This document shows positions 22,331 through 35,685 of a stretch of DNA of 64,000 nt, in pieces (position 1 is the stretch's first letter; every line of letters begins with the position of its first letter). A model generated the notes under the pieces. That model saw only the letters and a list, made by a program, of their open reading frames with translations, did not search any database and was not told the origin of the DNA. This stretch comes from Capillidium heterosporum (taxonomy: Eukaryota; Entomophthoromycota; Entomophthoromycetes; Entomophthorales; Capillidiaceae), in assembly GCA_016630905.1 (NCBI GenBank), contig WBMQ01000006.1, forward strand, positions 558,001 to 622,000. The letters run 5' to 3'. The position numbers and the translations under genes are program-made.

Positions 22331-24968
22331 CAAAAATTTTATTGCCGACCTAACCAATCCTTAACTTCCCTATATATTAAATTTCCATCAGCTTTGTTTA
22401 ATTTCCATTAGGGTAATGAATCAAGTAGACTTTGATATAAGTTTTGAGACCACTGTATTTATGTAGCGATTCTTTAGTTTCTAAAAGGAAATGTTGGATT
22501 TCTGCATATGAAATTTATTAAAAACTTCATGATCCAAAATCTTTTCTTCAAAGTTGTATACTCTACAAATTTCCATTATTCATTCATTTTGTATGGGTAC
22601 AAACTTTTGTACCAAAATTTTAATATTGGACAGGTAGGTCAATCCCTACCTTCCTATTTTACAAAGGTGAAGGAAATTGACTTACTCAGACTCTATCAAG
22701 TAGTTAGTTCAATAGATACTTGTTATACCTAGCTTTCCTACTTTCTCGAGTCAAATGTAGAAGGTTTCACAATTTAGATATCCCAATTGAAATTTCCTTT
22801 ATCATTTATGACATTTTTGAGGAAAAATACTTGGTTTCGATTTTAGAGATATGAAAATTTTGAATGTATGTATTTAACTAGCTCTTGCATTGCGAACAAA
22901 TACTTTATTTAAAATCTCACAGCATAGTGAGCCAATATAGTAAGATATGAGTATGAGTATAAGGAGGAAATGATATCCAGTAGTTAAAGGTAGCCAATCG
23001 AGGACTGATCAGTATCGCCTTCAGATGGTAAAACTTGCCCTTAGCCCCAATTCTATCAGCGTTTACTTTCAGCACCAAACATCCTTTTGTATCAAAGAAC
23101 CAAATCAATCCGTGATAAGAGAAGAGGAATTATCGGATTCTAGGCCAAATAAAGTCTTGATGTGGCAATACTAATGGACCAAAAGACCAAATAAATGACC
23201 AGCGAAGCCATAGTATTCTTGAAAGATGAAAAAAGGGACTCCAGGAAGTTGAAGAAGCTGATTACAGACGGAAATATAATTCTCACCACATAAAGAGTAT
23301 TAAGCTACAGGCTTGCCACTTGTGGGTACTCAAAGAATTAGGGTATATAGACTTGTGAGAGGAATTATAGGATAAGCACCATTAGAAAACTATATTCATT
23401 AACATACGGTGCAAATTAGTCTTTGATACGTAGACTCTTGTCCTTATTGATTACATGTAGAGATTTATTTTTCGACTAGCCAGGGTGAGTGCTGATAAAT
23501 TATTAAAGGAATAGTGCGGTTATAGAGTCGCTAGGAAGAAAGCATACCTAAAACTATTATATCATAAAAGACTGCCTGGGTACTCTGAAGGCTTGTCAAG
23601 TAAATTTATCTCTTTTAGGAAGGATTGCTAAACCCTTCTCATAGAGCTGAAGAACATACCGGTAAACTACTTTCCAGGGAGCTTAGTTTCAGCAAAGTGA
23701 CTGTTTATGGATGTTTTAACTGATTAAAAATACATATTTTTAAGATGCACATAGCACCAAAAAATAATTGTAGAGGGTAGCATGTTCTCTTAGTGAACTA
23801 AAGTCAATAAACGAGGTATTAATAGGTTCGAAATTAGATGAACGAGGATTGAGTATATGTTATTCATTTAGATTTTTAATAAAATTTGAAGTGTATACCC
23901 ATCACTACAACTTTAGATTTTCCAAGTCTATAAAAAGTTTATTTCGCACACTAATTGAGTTGGACTGCAATAGATATAAAAAGTATAATTTCAAAATTGA
24001 TAAGCACCGCCTCCGTTCCTATTTAATTAGTGTTTTATCTAATAAATTTTAAAAAGAAAGTATTCCAAGTTGGAATGGAGGTGGTATCAGCTTTTAGATT
24101 AGATAAAATGTAGGTGGGCATGAGAGTATTTAAAACTTTAGCCCAGCTTCGAGAAGATTATGTAAGCTTTCCAGTCTAACCAATTTTTTCCTTCCTACAG
24201 CCCAAGTGCCTAAGTTATAACGCCACCATTTCCTTCGAAGCCTTCTATATTCATCAATTTCCCTCTATCAAATAGGAAATTGGATGCAGTTTCAATCCGT
24301 TTAGGCAATCTACTTGGTAAGCCAAGTTTTTAGACTGCAAAGTCAACATTTCAAAGAAATTATATTACAAAGTCAAATAAATTTACTTTTTAGAGTTTAA
24401 AGCTTTATCCTATAGCCAAGTGGAGCAGTTGGGTACTTCGACCAATACTGCAGGTTGAGGTGGAGGTTGTGCCAATGCCTAGACTAGTTGTGCTGCAAAC
24501 TTTTAATACTTTTGCTTGTCAAGTGATAGGGGCTTCCAGTGCCGAGTCTAATTAAACTACAAAGAACTTATAATAGTTGAGGCTGGTGGTGAAGGCTATT
24601 GGTAGCATGTACCGAGCACTTTTTTAGTAATTGAGAGCATCGTGATCAGGTCTATTCTATATTGGGAGATGATAGTTTAGTTGATACAAATCTTATAAAT
24701 TTGAAGTTGAGACTATTGAAACTAAACCTTGAGACCCAAATTAACTCAAGGTAAGGATTGGTCAATTGGCGCCAGCTGCCGCTAACAAAGTTGCGATAGG
24801 GACTTTTGGTTATTTTTAGCTGCACCCATTTGGATCAAATCACGTCAGCTAGCATTTAAAACCGGAATAATCTATCAGCACTTTGGGGGCAGGCATGTAA
24901 GTTGGGAATGTTCTGATGGACTTAGCCTACCTAACTTATCCCAGAGCTAAACTCAACTTTGAGAAAGG

Positions 24969-24976
24969 TATATAAG
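24969..24976 (+). promoter_or_regulatory. TATA box (TATATAAG)
   Basis: Lies 92 bp before the ATG at 25061. An in-frame ATG at 24983 would begin only 7 bp after this TATA box, which argues for the downstream start. Confidence 0.45.
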
Positions 24977-25060
24977 GCCATAATGCTAAACTATCAAAAC
25001 TTCAACCTGTCCTTTCCATCAATCCAAATTCAAAACATAAATCACTTCAAAAGTTTCAAC

Positions 25061-26000
25061 ATGAACGCCAAGAAGATCCAACGCGCCTGCGATCAGTGCA
25101 GGAACCGAAAAATTAGGTGCAAGAGTATTAACGGCGAACCTTGTTACGACTGCTTAGTTCGAAGACTACCCTGCCAATGGTTGCACCCTATAGGCAAACG
25201 GGGCCCCAAACCTAGGGCGCATAGGCTACTTAATGAAGATGAGAGTTTGATGACTTTTCAAGTATCCAGCCCCCACCATGAAGCGGCTTCCAAGAACCGA
25301 AAGTTCAAAGACAGTATCGTCCATCTGCCTTCAACCTCACCCAAGTACAAAGTTCTAGCACCTATGAACGCCTTCTCCTTTGACGGCTTCACCGAAGATA
25401 TGGAGACACCGAACGACTCGTCTACCACTCTATCTCCGGCTGAGATGGAGCCTACCTTTACCCCTTTCGAAATTGACGATAAACACCTCATCACTTACTT
25501 CATACATTGTACCGATGTTGGTATAAAAGGCGTACTCGATGAAGCTAAGCTAGCTCGACTGTGGCAGGCTTCCCCAACCCCTTCGGCTACTTTCTTATTC
25601 TTTAGTGTTGCTGCCTATTCCTTAGTCAACGGAGCTTTAGATTCCTTCCAGAGGACATGCGATTCCAGTCCCATTCACTCCCCATTCACCCAACGTGTCA
25701 TTGGGTACTACCATAACCATGCCAGGGATTTATCAAGTGTCATTATTCCACCCTATCAGGACGACCTGTACCTGCTTGGTTTAGAACTGTTGAGCTTCGT
25801 TGACAGCTGTTGCCACTACCCAAAGAGTTCCAAGCTTTATACTAACTGAATTTGCCATACGATACGCTACTTTACCATACAACCTTAATTATCAAGCTGA
25901 CCTTCACTATCGAAACTGGATTTCGAATTTCAATAAACTGTATTTATTTTCAATGGGGACTTTTATTTTTAAATTTGAATATTTTGTATTCGATGTATAG
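25061..26000 (+). pseudogene. Zn2Cys6 fungal transcription factor, frame-broken and truncated
   Basis: Starting at the ATG at 25061, residues 9-37 form a canonical Zn2Cys6 binuclear cluster (C-x2-C-x6-C-x7-C-x2-C-x6-C; ACDQCRNRKIRC...CYDC...PC) followed by a basic GKRGPKPRAHR linker. This is a Gal4-type DNA-binding domain. After an acidic Ser/Pro/Thr-rich stretch comes a segment resembling the start of the fungal-specific TF domain (HLITYFIHC...LFFSVAAYSLVNG). The frame stops at 25849. The +1 frame around 25796-25803 continues with VPSFILTEFAIRYATL, which resembles the conserved W-x-Y-x-G-x-A-I-R-M part of the domain, so one extra base has probably broken the gene. Even read through, it ends at 26000, far short of usual members (over 500 residues). 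It could be a truncated pseudogene or have unseen 3' exons. Target genes are unknown. Confidence 0.65.
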
Positions 26001-29000
26001 ATAATTTTGGTATACGTAGTTTTAATGTTATAGCAGCCACATAGTGTCTATTATATTTATAGAGGTTTACAAATGTACCTCTACTACCCATGATTTGGTA
26101 CTGAGTATTGACGTTTGAACTTACTTTATAACAAAGTAGGATGGTTATGAATAGGCTAATTTTCGGGTATCCGTTCCTACTAGAACTTTTTAAAACTTCC
26201 TTGATAAATCCATAAGCACATTAAAAAGTAGCGAGAGTTCCCAATCAACCTGATAACTTCGGGCTGGAGATCTAAATTCTACCTTAGTCCATTAGTTGAA
26301 TTTATTTCAGCTTTGCAAATGGATGTCATTCCCTCGCTAAACTTGTTAAAAATCGCCTGAGATGGATGTGAAATTTAGTTTGATATGAGAGCTTGGTCCA
26401 ATTTATCAAACAAATGCCTCAAAAAATGCTCAATTCAGCCAGTTTCTTTTGGATGGGCTGTATTACACTGAGCAATTTAATCTGAGGTTTAGTTAAGTTG
26501 TACCACTAAGTCTACTCTGCAATTTTTGAAAGTGGATATAGTTGTTTACCAGTTATGTTAAATCCCATTAAGTTAGATTAGACTAGGCTATACAGCCCTA
26601 CCAAAGCCCAGCCTATATGGTAGTTTGCGGTATTTGCTTTACAAAAAGTGTATTCAGCTTTCCACTAAATAGTTCAAATTGTATGTAGAATTACAGATGA
26701 ATAAGATTTGCCTCCAAGTTCAAGGTTTAAGCGAGTAATAAGAACAAAATTGTTCCACCCTAACACCATCAAAATTAAACTAAATTTTGCCAAAGCAGCC
26801 CCTCTTCCTTACAATAACAGCGGATTATTGCTACACTTATATGGATATAAACTTTGTAAGCTTCGTGACTAAGAACTCTTATTTATACAAAACGCAAACT
26901 AAAATTGACATCGCCTTCCAATAAACATAAGCTAAAATTTCACAAGAACTAGCTATACTCTTCAAGTTTTATTCTAAAGTAGCGCGATATGAAAAATACA
27001 AGTTATTTGCAACTTTGAAAAGTGTTATTATATCCAACCAATGATTACTAAATATATTGAGTATCTCCATAAATAAATTGAGGTTATTATAAATTCGACT
27101 TTAGGTGAGCATTCTCCTTTGAAAATTTGGGATGGGTGCTGGTGTTGATGAACCTATATACTTTTTTATATTGAACTGAAATGAGTTTATCTATAGCTGG
27201 GTAGACAATATCCGCGCCTTAATAAAACTACACTATATATATAATTGCATCCCCCATATACAATAAAATTCATTAATTTGAAGCAAAATCCAAGTTAATG
27301 AATTTTATTGTAGATTGTATGAAAGTCCCAGGTACGATTTGCAGTTGTGGCAGTAAAACCTCAACTTAAATGTTTATAAATTAAGCTCAAGACCTGTTAT
27401 ATAAAAGGGCTTCATTATAGTACCTTAAGGATATAAGGTACTGACCTTGTAGTCACAAAATGCAACCAGCCAAAATAGAAATGGCTCACCGCTTATCAAA
27501 GAATCCATGTATCTAACCCTCAATCGAATTTTAACTATCGAGTTCCTCATATCTTTGTCTTTACTTACTGGATTACTACAGCTTTAGCATATATTTTCGA
27601 GGCACCATATACCTGTTACTGCTTCAATTTAAAACAACAATATAGCGACCTCTATTTGGAACAAAAGTTTTACATTTTCACTTTCCATATATACATATGC
27701 CAATCGCCTTATATAGCGTTCCTATGATAGTTGTAATGAAACCTACCCTTAATACTGCTACTGATGAAGCGAATTTTGATATATATTCATCACAAACGTG
27801 TTAAAGCCACCAAAATTTAAATCATCTTCGTTCCCAGATCCTTAAACCTACATTAATAGATATACCTGTTGGCTAAAAATTTATTTTCAGTTTTATATTT
27901 TCCCAACATAAACTATAAGCTCATTATCAAATTTACTTTGCAACAAGTGGAGACAACTTTTAACATTAGGAAACAAAGCTTTACCTAAACTCCATATAGC
28001 TTTATTGATCTAGAGTTCCTGTAATCGCATCTATATCCTATAAAAACTTGAACCTAGCTCTCCAATCTATATATCCATATATACACCCAAGCTACCATCC
28101 TTCAATATTTGTGGATGTAGCCAAGTTCTGCAAGCTGAATTGAAATCTCAACAATTGTTCGGACTACCTAGAGAATTTCCAGGAGTAATTTCCGCTTACC
28201 TTGAAGATTCCTGGCCAATTGGAGTATGCCACTAGAATATTGGTTGCCTTCCATTGGTTGAAATGGAAATCACCTAATATATCCAAATCGAATAACACGT
28301 TTACCCAGCTTTTGTCGAGATCTATTGGACTCAAGATAACGATACAACTTAAGAGAAATTTGCATCACGAGGTCCTATCAACTGCCTAAAAAGCTTATTA
28401 TCGTACCCAAAGCGCTATAAGGAACATGTCTTGACCAAAACTACTTTATTCTACCTGCAATGTATATTTGGAAATTTACAAAAGGCTTACGTCACAAGAT
28501 TTCACTACTTTAATCTGGCTAAACTCTTTACTTATTTAAAGGATACCTTAGGAGCACTCTGGACGACAAATGATTCCTAAATAAGCGTTAAAGTTTCTTT
28601 ATAGGAACAGATATAATTTAGCAACTTGGTAATTTTGAGCTTGTGAACAAAAGGTTCTATATAGCTCAAATTCAATTTACCTTGTTTGATGGATCTGATA
28701 GTAGATTCCATATTACATCTTTCCAAAGTCAAAGAACTAGAGTTTTTCCAGACATCAGCTTCCTTCATTGAATCACAAAGAATATCACCATCACCGGAAG
28801 CTTAATAGTTGCCTCAACTTTATCTTGCTCCAAGACTAACAGCTGTGTCAACTCCCAACAAACTAGATTTCAAATCCAAAAGCTATCCTCCCAGAACTTT
28901 TTATAAATAGGCTTACCAACTACAATTTATCCATGCTTTTGTACTGATAAATTGCACCTAGTATCGACCTATTGGAAAGTCCGACAGCATCCAACCAATG

Positions 29001-31360
29001 GATTATTCAATATTGCCTTATATATCAGGCTTTGGCTTTCAAATCAGCCTAACATCCTATCCGACTTAAAAGCTAATTGGATCAAAGTTAACCATCTTCT
29101 TCACTAATTTGCCATATCTATCTCTATATATATCAGCTGAATGGTCGAAAGTATATCCTATCCAAAAAATAGTGAAAAACAAATCGGACTTCCTATACTT
29201 TATTGGTAATATTTGATTCTTAAACAGATTAGTAGGTCACAGTTTCCTTTACTTGGCTAAAACGTCTGAGGGGTCGATTTCCAAGCTTTGGCGGTGTTGA
29301 TAGGCTTTATGGATTTGGTGTTTGATGGTATTCGATTCGGTTTGGTTACTATAGCTCCTTCGAATTGTGACCACTAACTTGTATTTTAATATAGCTGAGC
29401 ATATACTATGTAAATCTGTTTGGTATGGTATATGAAAGTTGGAGAAGGCCCGATAAGCTGTAAATAAAAAAGCTTTTACTTTGCATAAGGAGTATTATCT
29501 ATATATCAATGGCTTTTGCTAGTCGGATTAAGCTTACTCTGTATAGTCCAGTGATTTGGAGTTTAAGCTCTCGGCACCAGTCTATTAGAAGATAGTATTA
29601 TATGATAGCACCACCTTTGTACAAGAAAAGTACTGGGTATGTTCAAATATTACTTAACAAAACTTACATCACTTTAAAATTTATGATAGAATTAAAAAGG
29701 CGAAAATCGACAGAACCTTAAGTCCCAACAAAAATATCACTGGCATTGGTGTACAACGAAATTGACTCAAAGTTGCCTAACTTACATGTAACCAAATGTA
29801 AATGCGGAACTTCGGATGCCTCCGAGTAAGATTAGTACGAAATAAATTATTATTTCTTACAAAAATTCATTATTGATAGACCATATTTATTATAATTAGG
29901 TTCGATATGTTTTGCTGGCCGATGTATTCCGAATACTGTATTTATGATAGCACTATCTAATTTACCGGTGTTAGATATATTATACCTTTCAAAACAACTA
30001 ATTTCAATCTAAAGTATAGGGATTATTTTGGCCTAGAATATTCAAATGTATACTAAAAAGGGTTTCTTTGTCATACAGTTTGTAATATTCATTAAGGAAG
30101 ATGCAATATAAAATAGTGCCATATGTAAGCCCAGTCTTCTAAACTGATCGTTTGGAAGCGTCACCTGAATTTGTATTTTGTAGTAGACTTGTCAGCATTC
30201 ATCCATATTTTCTGTAGATGGATTTTGCTAGCGTGGCTGATTAGCTACCCTATCTTTATCCAAAATATATTTCGACCTCCATCTCAAGATAAAGGCTTTT
30301 CACAATTATAAATGGCATGCAATTTCTTTTTGAAAAAATGTACTGAAGCTATAGGCTTTAGTATGAGGTTTGTTTTATCTTGCAGCTGAGTTTGGCACAA
30401 CCTCATTTTAAGTATACCCGTGATATCTTGGATATGTTTGATAGTAAAGCTATGTTTTTACTGTTGTAGCCTAAAGTTAGGATATATGAAAAAAATGCAC
30501 GAATCATAGCTCTAAAGTTTAAATCTTAGTAGGTTCTAAAGATATTTGTGTATATACTGCTTATTAATATTTACTTTAAACTTCTATTATTTGACAGCAG
30601 TCATACATTTAAAAAAATATATTTTACCTAAGTGTTAAACTTATACAAAGATTTAACTTTTATAGTAAAATAATTTTTATTTTAATAGGACCATTGATAT
30701 AGAGCTATGGACTCAATTTAAAGTTAGCCCATCGTTACTTCTACCCTAGCCTTGAAGCCCACTTGAATCATATCTTCAAGAGCAGTGTCTAGTAGCTTCT
30801 ACTCAACGAGTTCTGTTTAAACTCCATATCTATCTCTTTTCTACATCCACTTATTTCGTTGATCTAGGGTTTAAATTCCCGCTCTTTATCCAAGTATAAA
30901 AATAGGCAATCCTCAGCCTGACCAAATCGGCGAAGAAGAGGATACACCAGCTTGGCATAGATATAGACTCCACTGTTTTAGGAGAGCTGAATATGTCTTG
31001 ACGTTTGTAGAACCTAGTACAAGTAGCTCTCACCCTTTATATAAATGCTAAAGTTATATTATCGAGTATCTTGCATTCAAACTTAAAACTTGTATTTATC
31101 GATCTAAAATAATTATAATTTATAAAGAAATCGTACAAAATAGAATAGATCGACCTATAGCTTCAAAATTACATTCGTAAACTTACAAATATACCATTGC
31201 GGTAGATATTAAAAGTAATTTGATGTAGATGCTCTTTATAAAAAGTCAAACATCCACCATCCATTAAAAATTAACAAGAAGCTAGAATTTACAAACATAA
31301 CTATATTTTACTCCAGCCTCATTTCAAGCATGGACTCCACCCATATCAAGTAAAAGAAAT
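26001..31360. other. long AT-rich intergenic region
   Basis: Over 5 kb with no gene I can support. It holds a perfect hairpin at 27261-27310. The minus strand between about 28150 and 28770 has coding-like fragments, such as an ATG open frame at 28577-28768 and a stop-free segment near 28210-28330. These may be relics of a decayed gene, but I cannot assign a family. Confidence 0.4.
27261..27310. repeat. perfect inverted repeat (16 bp arms)
   Basis: CAATAAAATTCATTAA at 27261-27276 is exactly complementary to 27295-27310, with an 18 nt loop. Transcribed from either strand it would give a stable hairpin containing AATAAA. No adjacent gene was recognised. Confidence 0.7.
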
Positions 31361-32122
31361 TTACGTAAATTTGATGTGATTTTGATAGAACTGGATAACC
31401 TACATGTTCGGTTAGATAACTATCGTATAAAAGTAAATTACCTTCTGAGGGCACTTCTCATTGACAACTTTAGCGGGGTGACTGGTATGACATCCGTTCT
31501 TCCTATCCAAAACAAAAAATAAAACTATAAATTTCAAATTAACAAATATTAAATTTACCAAAGCAAGTAAAACGTAAGTTCCTTATTGGCTCCTTGTTCA
31601 ATCGTTTCCACTTCTACAACTTCACTCTCCCAATCTAACAAATCATCAGGTGGGTAATGGTCCAGCACTATTTCCTCCATTTTATTCTCTTGCTTTTCCT
31701 CGATTTTACGTTTGTTTTTGTTGGAGCCTCTACCGCTACCCGCTTTTGTTTTACCTTCCCAGTACTTTTGTAAAAGTTCGTCGCTGAAGCTAAAATAAAA
31801 AAATAGTTAATTAGTTGAAGTGTGCTGAGGCAGGTGAATAAGTACATGTTCTCTTCTTGTTCCCAGGTGTTATCCTCATCGGTAAAACCTTGCCATTTGA
31901 TTAGGTAGCTATAGCCTTTCTATATGGAAATAAATTTAAAAATTCCTTTAAAAATTTTACCTTGTCTTTCCTATGATCTAAAATAGCTTCAACTACATAT
32001 TCACCTTCACTTTCCACTTCAAAGTCGTCAGCTTGAGCTATAGACTCTAAAGTTTATTAATAATGGATAGAAATTAAGATACCTTCTACAGCTTCCGGTT
32101 TTTGTACTTGGCTATTCTCCAT
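31361..32122 (-). CDS. HP1: HP1-family heterochromatin protein (chromo + chromo shadow domain)
   Basis: Six exons (32083-32122, 31961-32046, 31846-31919, 31559-31789, 31442-31502, 31361-31399) in agreeing phase encode 176 residues. The chromodomain (about residues 23-70) reads EYVVEAILDHR...KGYSYLIKWQGF...NTWEQEENI; its aromatic cage positions Y, W and the later W/E are present. A basic Lys/Arg-rich hinge (GSGRGSNKNKRK) follows. A C-terminal chromo shadow domain ends in CHTSHPAKVVNEKCPQKVIQFYQNHI. HP1/Swi6 proteins bind H3K9-methylated nucleosomes and dimerize through the shadow domain. The gene is short for the family, mainly because of a compact hinge. Introns are 36-56 nt; the first, at 36 nt, is among the shortest in the window. 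Confidence 0.88.
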
Positions 32123-32883
32123 TGTAGTTGAAATATTTTGTTGTTAGTTTAATGAAGTGTGATAAGGATTATTTATAGTTGCTTTGGCTTTGTAGTTTAA
32201 AGGTTGTCACCTAAAATTTTCGGAATTTAGGCTAGTTTAGTTCAAAACAAAGGACTGATAAATGGCAAAAGAATTGCAGAAATTTGATAGATGACCAATT
32301 GTATCAAGTAATGTGGGAGATTATCTGGTAAGTTTGAAAGTTGATGTAAAAATTGAAATTACAGCTTCCATCAGCAACGTATTGACGAAATCCCATATTT
32401 GAAGTGATCGGCTACAAATGTAGCTATTACAAAATGTATGGCAGCAATTTAAGTAGCCATTGAAAACTACAGTATATTATTTAGTCTTAAGTCTTGGAGT
32501 AGTGATTGTAATTTAAAATACGCATCAGGTTTCATATCAGCTTACTCTTGAAAGTGATAGTAAAGCGCACTATATTGCAGGATTAAGTACTGTATGTGTA
32601 TAATTTGTCAATGCTTTAGAAAATTAAACTATAACTAAAACAATAGGTACTGATGAATTTCAAAGAAAATAATCAGATACATATATATATAGATGTAAAA
32701 TTTACTAAAGAAATAGCAATTGTTATGTAATAGTCCTAATAAATCATTTAGCAAGTCAAATTGATAAGGACTGGCTTAACCTATACTATTTGTATCCAAA
32801 CGATTCAAATACAGAATACACATCAAATAATATAAGCTTACTACAACCACTACAAATATATACCTTAAAGAACAAGAATCTAT
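32123..32883. other. intergenic between HP1 and methyltransferase genes
   Basis: 760 bp of AT-rich DNA: the HP1 promoter side and the 3' flank of the methyltransferase gene. No other feature was seen. Confidence 0.5.
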
Positions 32884-34523
32884 CTATATTTTAATAGCCC
32901 ACCTCAACTTGGCTGATCGAGCTCGAACATTCCTTTCAACTTCTTCCTCCGAAGGTACAATCAAATTCTTTTTGGAGTACAAAAACTCACTTTCTATACC
33001 TTTCTCCCTATCAAGTTCCCTTTCCTCATCAACATTACCACTACCATCGCTATCCAATTCAATAGAGTGTTCGATTTCAAAATTAGGCCGATCAAACTTA
33101 AGAAGGTCCAATTTCTTACCCGCTTTCATTTTACGCAGCTTTTTGATTTGATCTCTAGACATCGAACCTGATGTTTTCTTGGGATCAAAGTAGTTTTTGA
33201 CAATTCTATCTTCTAAGGAGTGAAAGGAGATGGCTATTAGTTTACCATCTTGATCCAGAAGTTGGGGACTCAAGTTGAGGATCTTGGTTAGTTCATTTAA
33301 CTAAAGTATAATAAAAGTTATGAATTAGATATATAGGGTTTATAAATTGGAGTACCTCGTCGTTAACATAGATCCTTAGACTGATAATAAAAATTAAGTT
33401 AATGAATTTTAACATATCTAAAATAAAAATGAGTACCTTTGAAAAGTTCGAGCAGCCGGATGGGTGCTAGTATAGTACTGAGATCGCATATGTTTAGGAC
33501 AGCAGCTTAGAATAATATCCTTCAGTTCGGTAGTGGTATCAATACTTTTAATAAGTCGAGTACTAACTATTTGGTTGGCTATACGTTTAGCGTACCTCTC
33601 TTCCCCATACTATAAACGAAATCAGAGTGACTATTAATTTATAAACAAGGTTTACTACTTTACCTCGGTAAATATTTCAATTAACTTTTTCGACAGGGAA
33701 ATAGTTGATAACCTGGTAAGCATCTAAGGACTTGGATACCATAGTTTCATCAGTTGCATTGGAGTTCAAGTTGAAGCTAGGGTGATAATCCATACGCATA
33801 TCTAGGGGTCCTTCCTTCAAGTAACTGAACCCACGTGCTGAGTTGTCAATCTAAATAAAATTTAAACTTAATAAACATCTCTATTTAAGATGCTTTGTAT
33901 TACTTGTTCACTGTTGACGCCTACATCCATAACTATCCCATCAAATTTACTACCTTTCCTACATTTAAAATAAACATCAGTTTACAAAAATAATCCATAC
34001 TTTAAATTGGGTATCTCTGATAAACTACTAAAAGGTTGTTGGAGTTGAGTTGGCGAATCATACAAACTGCCAAAGTTAAGCAACCTTGGAAACAATCTAC
34101 CTCTTAATTATAAGATAAGGTTAGGTTTACATAGTAACAAAATAGTCTTTACTTGTATTTGGGGTCGTTGGAAAGTTGCAAAGCTCTATCGTAAGCAGAA
34201 GGATCCCTATCGACAGCAAACACGTAACTTTTAGGTTCTACATCTAAAATTCTATTTATAAATATAAATATAAATATAAAAGACAGCTATAATCAACTAA
34301 TGTTTAAAATATTACCCAAGATGCTTTTGGTCAGATTCCCAAATCCAAAAGTCAAATCCAAGTAAGCTTTATTGGGCTGTGGTTTCAATATTTCAAGTGT
34401 TTCTTTCAATAATACGGTTGTATGGGAGAAGTTGGTAGCGTTGGTCGTGTAACGTCGTAGTTGCAAGTACTTTCGTAGCATTTTTTGATAAAACCCTTGC
34501 AAAAATTGGCAAGCTGTTTTCAT
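32884..34523 (-). CDS. rsmH: RsmH/METTL15-type rRNA m4C methyltransferase, probably mitochondrial
   Basis: Eight exons: 34316-34523, 34153-34243, 34001-34102, 33904-33958, 33664-33850, 33437-33609, 33356-33380 and 32884-33300. Family landmarks in order: HTTVLLKETLE, LDLTFGFGNLTKSIL (SAM-binding loop), AVDRDPSAYDRAL, KFDGIVMDVGVNSEQ, DNSARGFSYLKEGPLDMRMD, YGEERYAKRIANQI, HPAARTFQSLRIYVNDE and the C-terminal ISFHSLEDRIVKNYF. Bacterial RsmH and mitochondrial METTL15 methylate N4 of a small-subunit rRNA cytosine. The N-terminus around MLRKYLQLRRYTT (ATG at 34481) looks like a mitochondrial targeting peptide; an upstream ATG at 34523 is also possible. Exon 33664-33850 is 187 nt where 186 is needed: an extra base in a five-A run (plus-strand T at 33686-33690) breaks the frame before LIEIFTE. 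Gene otherwise appears intact; 404-418 residues if read through. Confidence 0.85.
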
Positions 34524-34852
34524 TAAATCCCCATAAATTAGGTACGCCTGACCCCAACTAGATTCTACTAAAGTTTGGCTGCAGTTTCCATCAATTACTG
34601 AACTGGGATTTGTAAAATAGTGTACCCTACCAAAGCTACCAATTTGATGGAGGGGTGAAATTTCAGTGCAAATGCTGCCAATTATGTACAGATTTACCTC
34701 ATTCAAAATTCACTTCAAAAGGTAATCCTTTGATTAGGCAAGGAAAGGATCCTTTTTAGTATCAACCTTCCCCTTAAAAGCCAAGGATACCCTCTTTTAC
34801 GTACTAACGGTTACCAATACTTCAGTAGGGATAAAAACAGCTGCCACCCAAA
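34524..34852. promoter_or_regulatory. divergent intergenic region
   Basis: About 330 bp between the start codons of the methyltransferase (minus) and the unidentified gene at 34853 (plus). It probably holds both promoters. No clear TATA box was identified. Confidence 0.35.
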
Positions 34853-35667
34853 ATGATTGAAAAGCTATTAGATAGGTAAACTATATCGATTTCTATTACC
34901 AAGCTAAACACATAAAAAGCCTGGTCGACTTGTCTAACCAAGCGCGCAACCAGTACCAAGATGGTAGGGAGGAGTATTCATTTCAGACATTGAATCGTAT
35001 ACGCACGATGGTAGATGTCCTTATTGACTTTCGTTCCAAGATAACTGCTTTGGTAATGGTAGCAATGTGTCCAAAATTGACCTATTTTAGGAGCATGTCC
35101 CAAATGTAGAAATGAATGGTTCAGCTACAAACTCTATATCAGAATCTGGCAAGCGAACCCGAATGCCTTCAGATGCAGTAAATTTAAATTTATTCATATA
35201 AGTTGATGACGTAGGGTGACACCCAAGCAAATAAATTATTCGACCGACGCTTCCCTTTCATACAGCCACTTCCAGGTTCTATTTTATACCTACTACTGCT
35301 AATTTTAGTTTAGATAACTTTGAGAAATATCCAAGACTTAGTTTATCAGATGCAGGTAGGGTATCCCACCCAAGTACCAGTTTGGATTATCTGTCTGAAG
35401 CCCAAAGCTTTTTGGAAGGTCCAACCGAAAGACAAAAGAAAGATGTATTGAAAGTAGATTTGGACGATGTAATAATTGCAATATACTCAAACTGACTTAA
35501 TTTATATAGCCCTCTAGACTGGAACTAAATCAAACGACAACGGCAACCGAGTTGGACGAACTGGCTATCGAAGTAAGTTTCCATTTAATAATTTTGTTTT
35601 TAAGATGTGTTTCAAGTACTACGTCAGTGCCAGCATCAGCTTTCCAGTATCCAAATCTATTAGATAG
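34853..35667 (+). CDS. unidentified spliced gene (model partly uncertain)
   Basis: Proposed exons are 34853-34875, 34920-35052, 35091-35177, a fourth ending at 35468, then 35510-35572 and 35605-35667. Exons 1-3 are in phase and encode a helical segment (SLVDLSNQARNQYQ...LNRIRTMVDVLIDFRSKI) and a Ser/Asn-rich linker. Exon 4 encodes NFEKYPRLSLSDAGR...SLDYLSEAQSFLEG and a charged stretch; exon 5 is LELNQTTTATELDELAIE. The junction between exons 3 and 4 does not keep phase with any acceptor I can find, so either an exon is missing or a base is wrong. The last intron could alternatively run from 35573 to 35685 (acceptor after gctaac...ctag), joining this gene in frame to the next. I do not recognise the family. 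Confidence 0.45.
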
Positions 35668-35685
35668 AGCTAACCGTACAACTAG

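Larger units (their letters stand above)
20474..25060. other. long intergenic region with a degenerate minisatellite
   Basis: Contains the KMO-like promoter, a degenerate tandem repeat (about 21420-22330) and otherwise AT-rich DNA. Minus-strand sequence near 22920-23200 reads as a short hydrophobic open frame and could be an exon remnant, but no gene model holds. Short ORFs at 22508-22732 and 23849-24052 show no features. Confidence 0.4.

Noticed and set aside
32884-34523. Bacterial contamination suggested by an RsmH-like gene
   Set aside because: The gene is split by seven short GT..AG introns and has a mitochondrial-type N-terminus, so it is a fungal nuclear gene.
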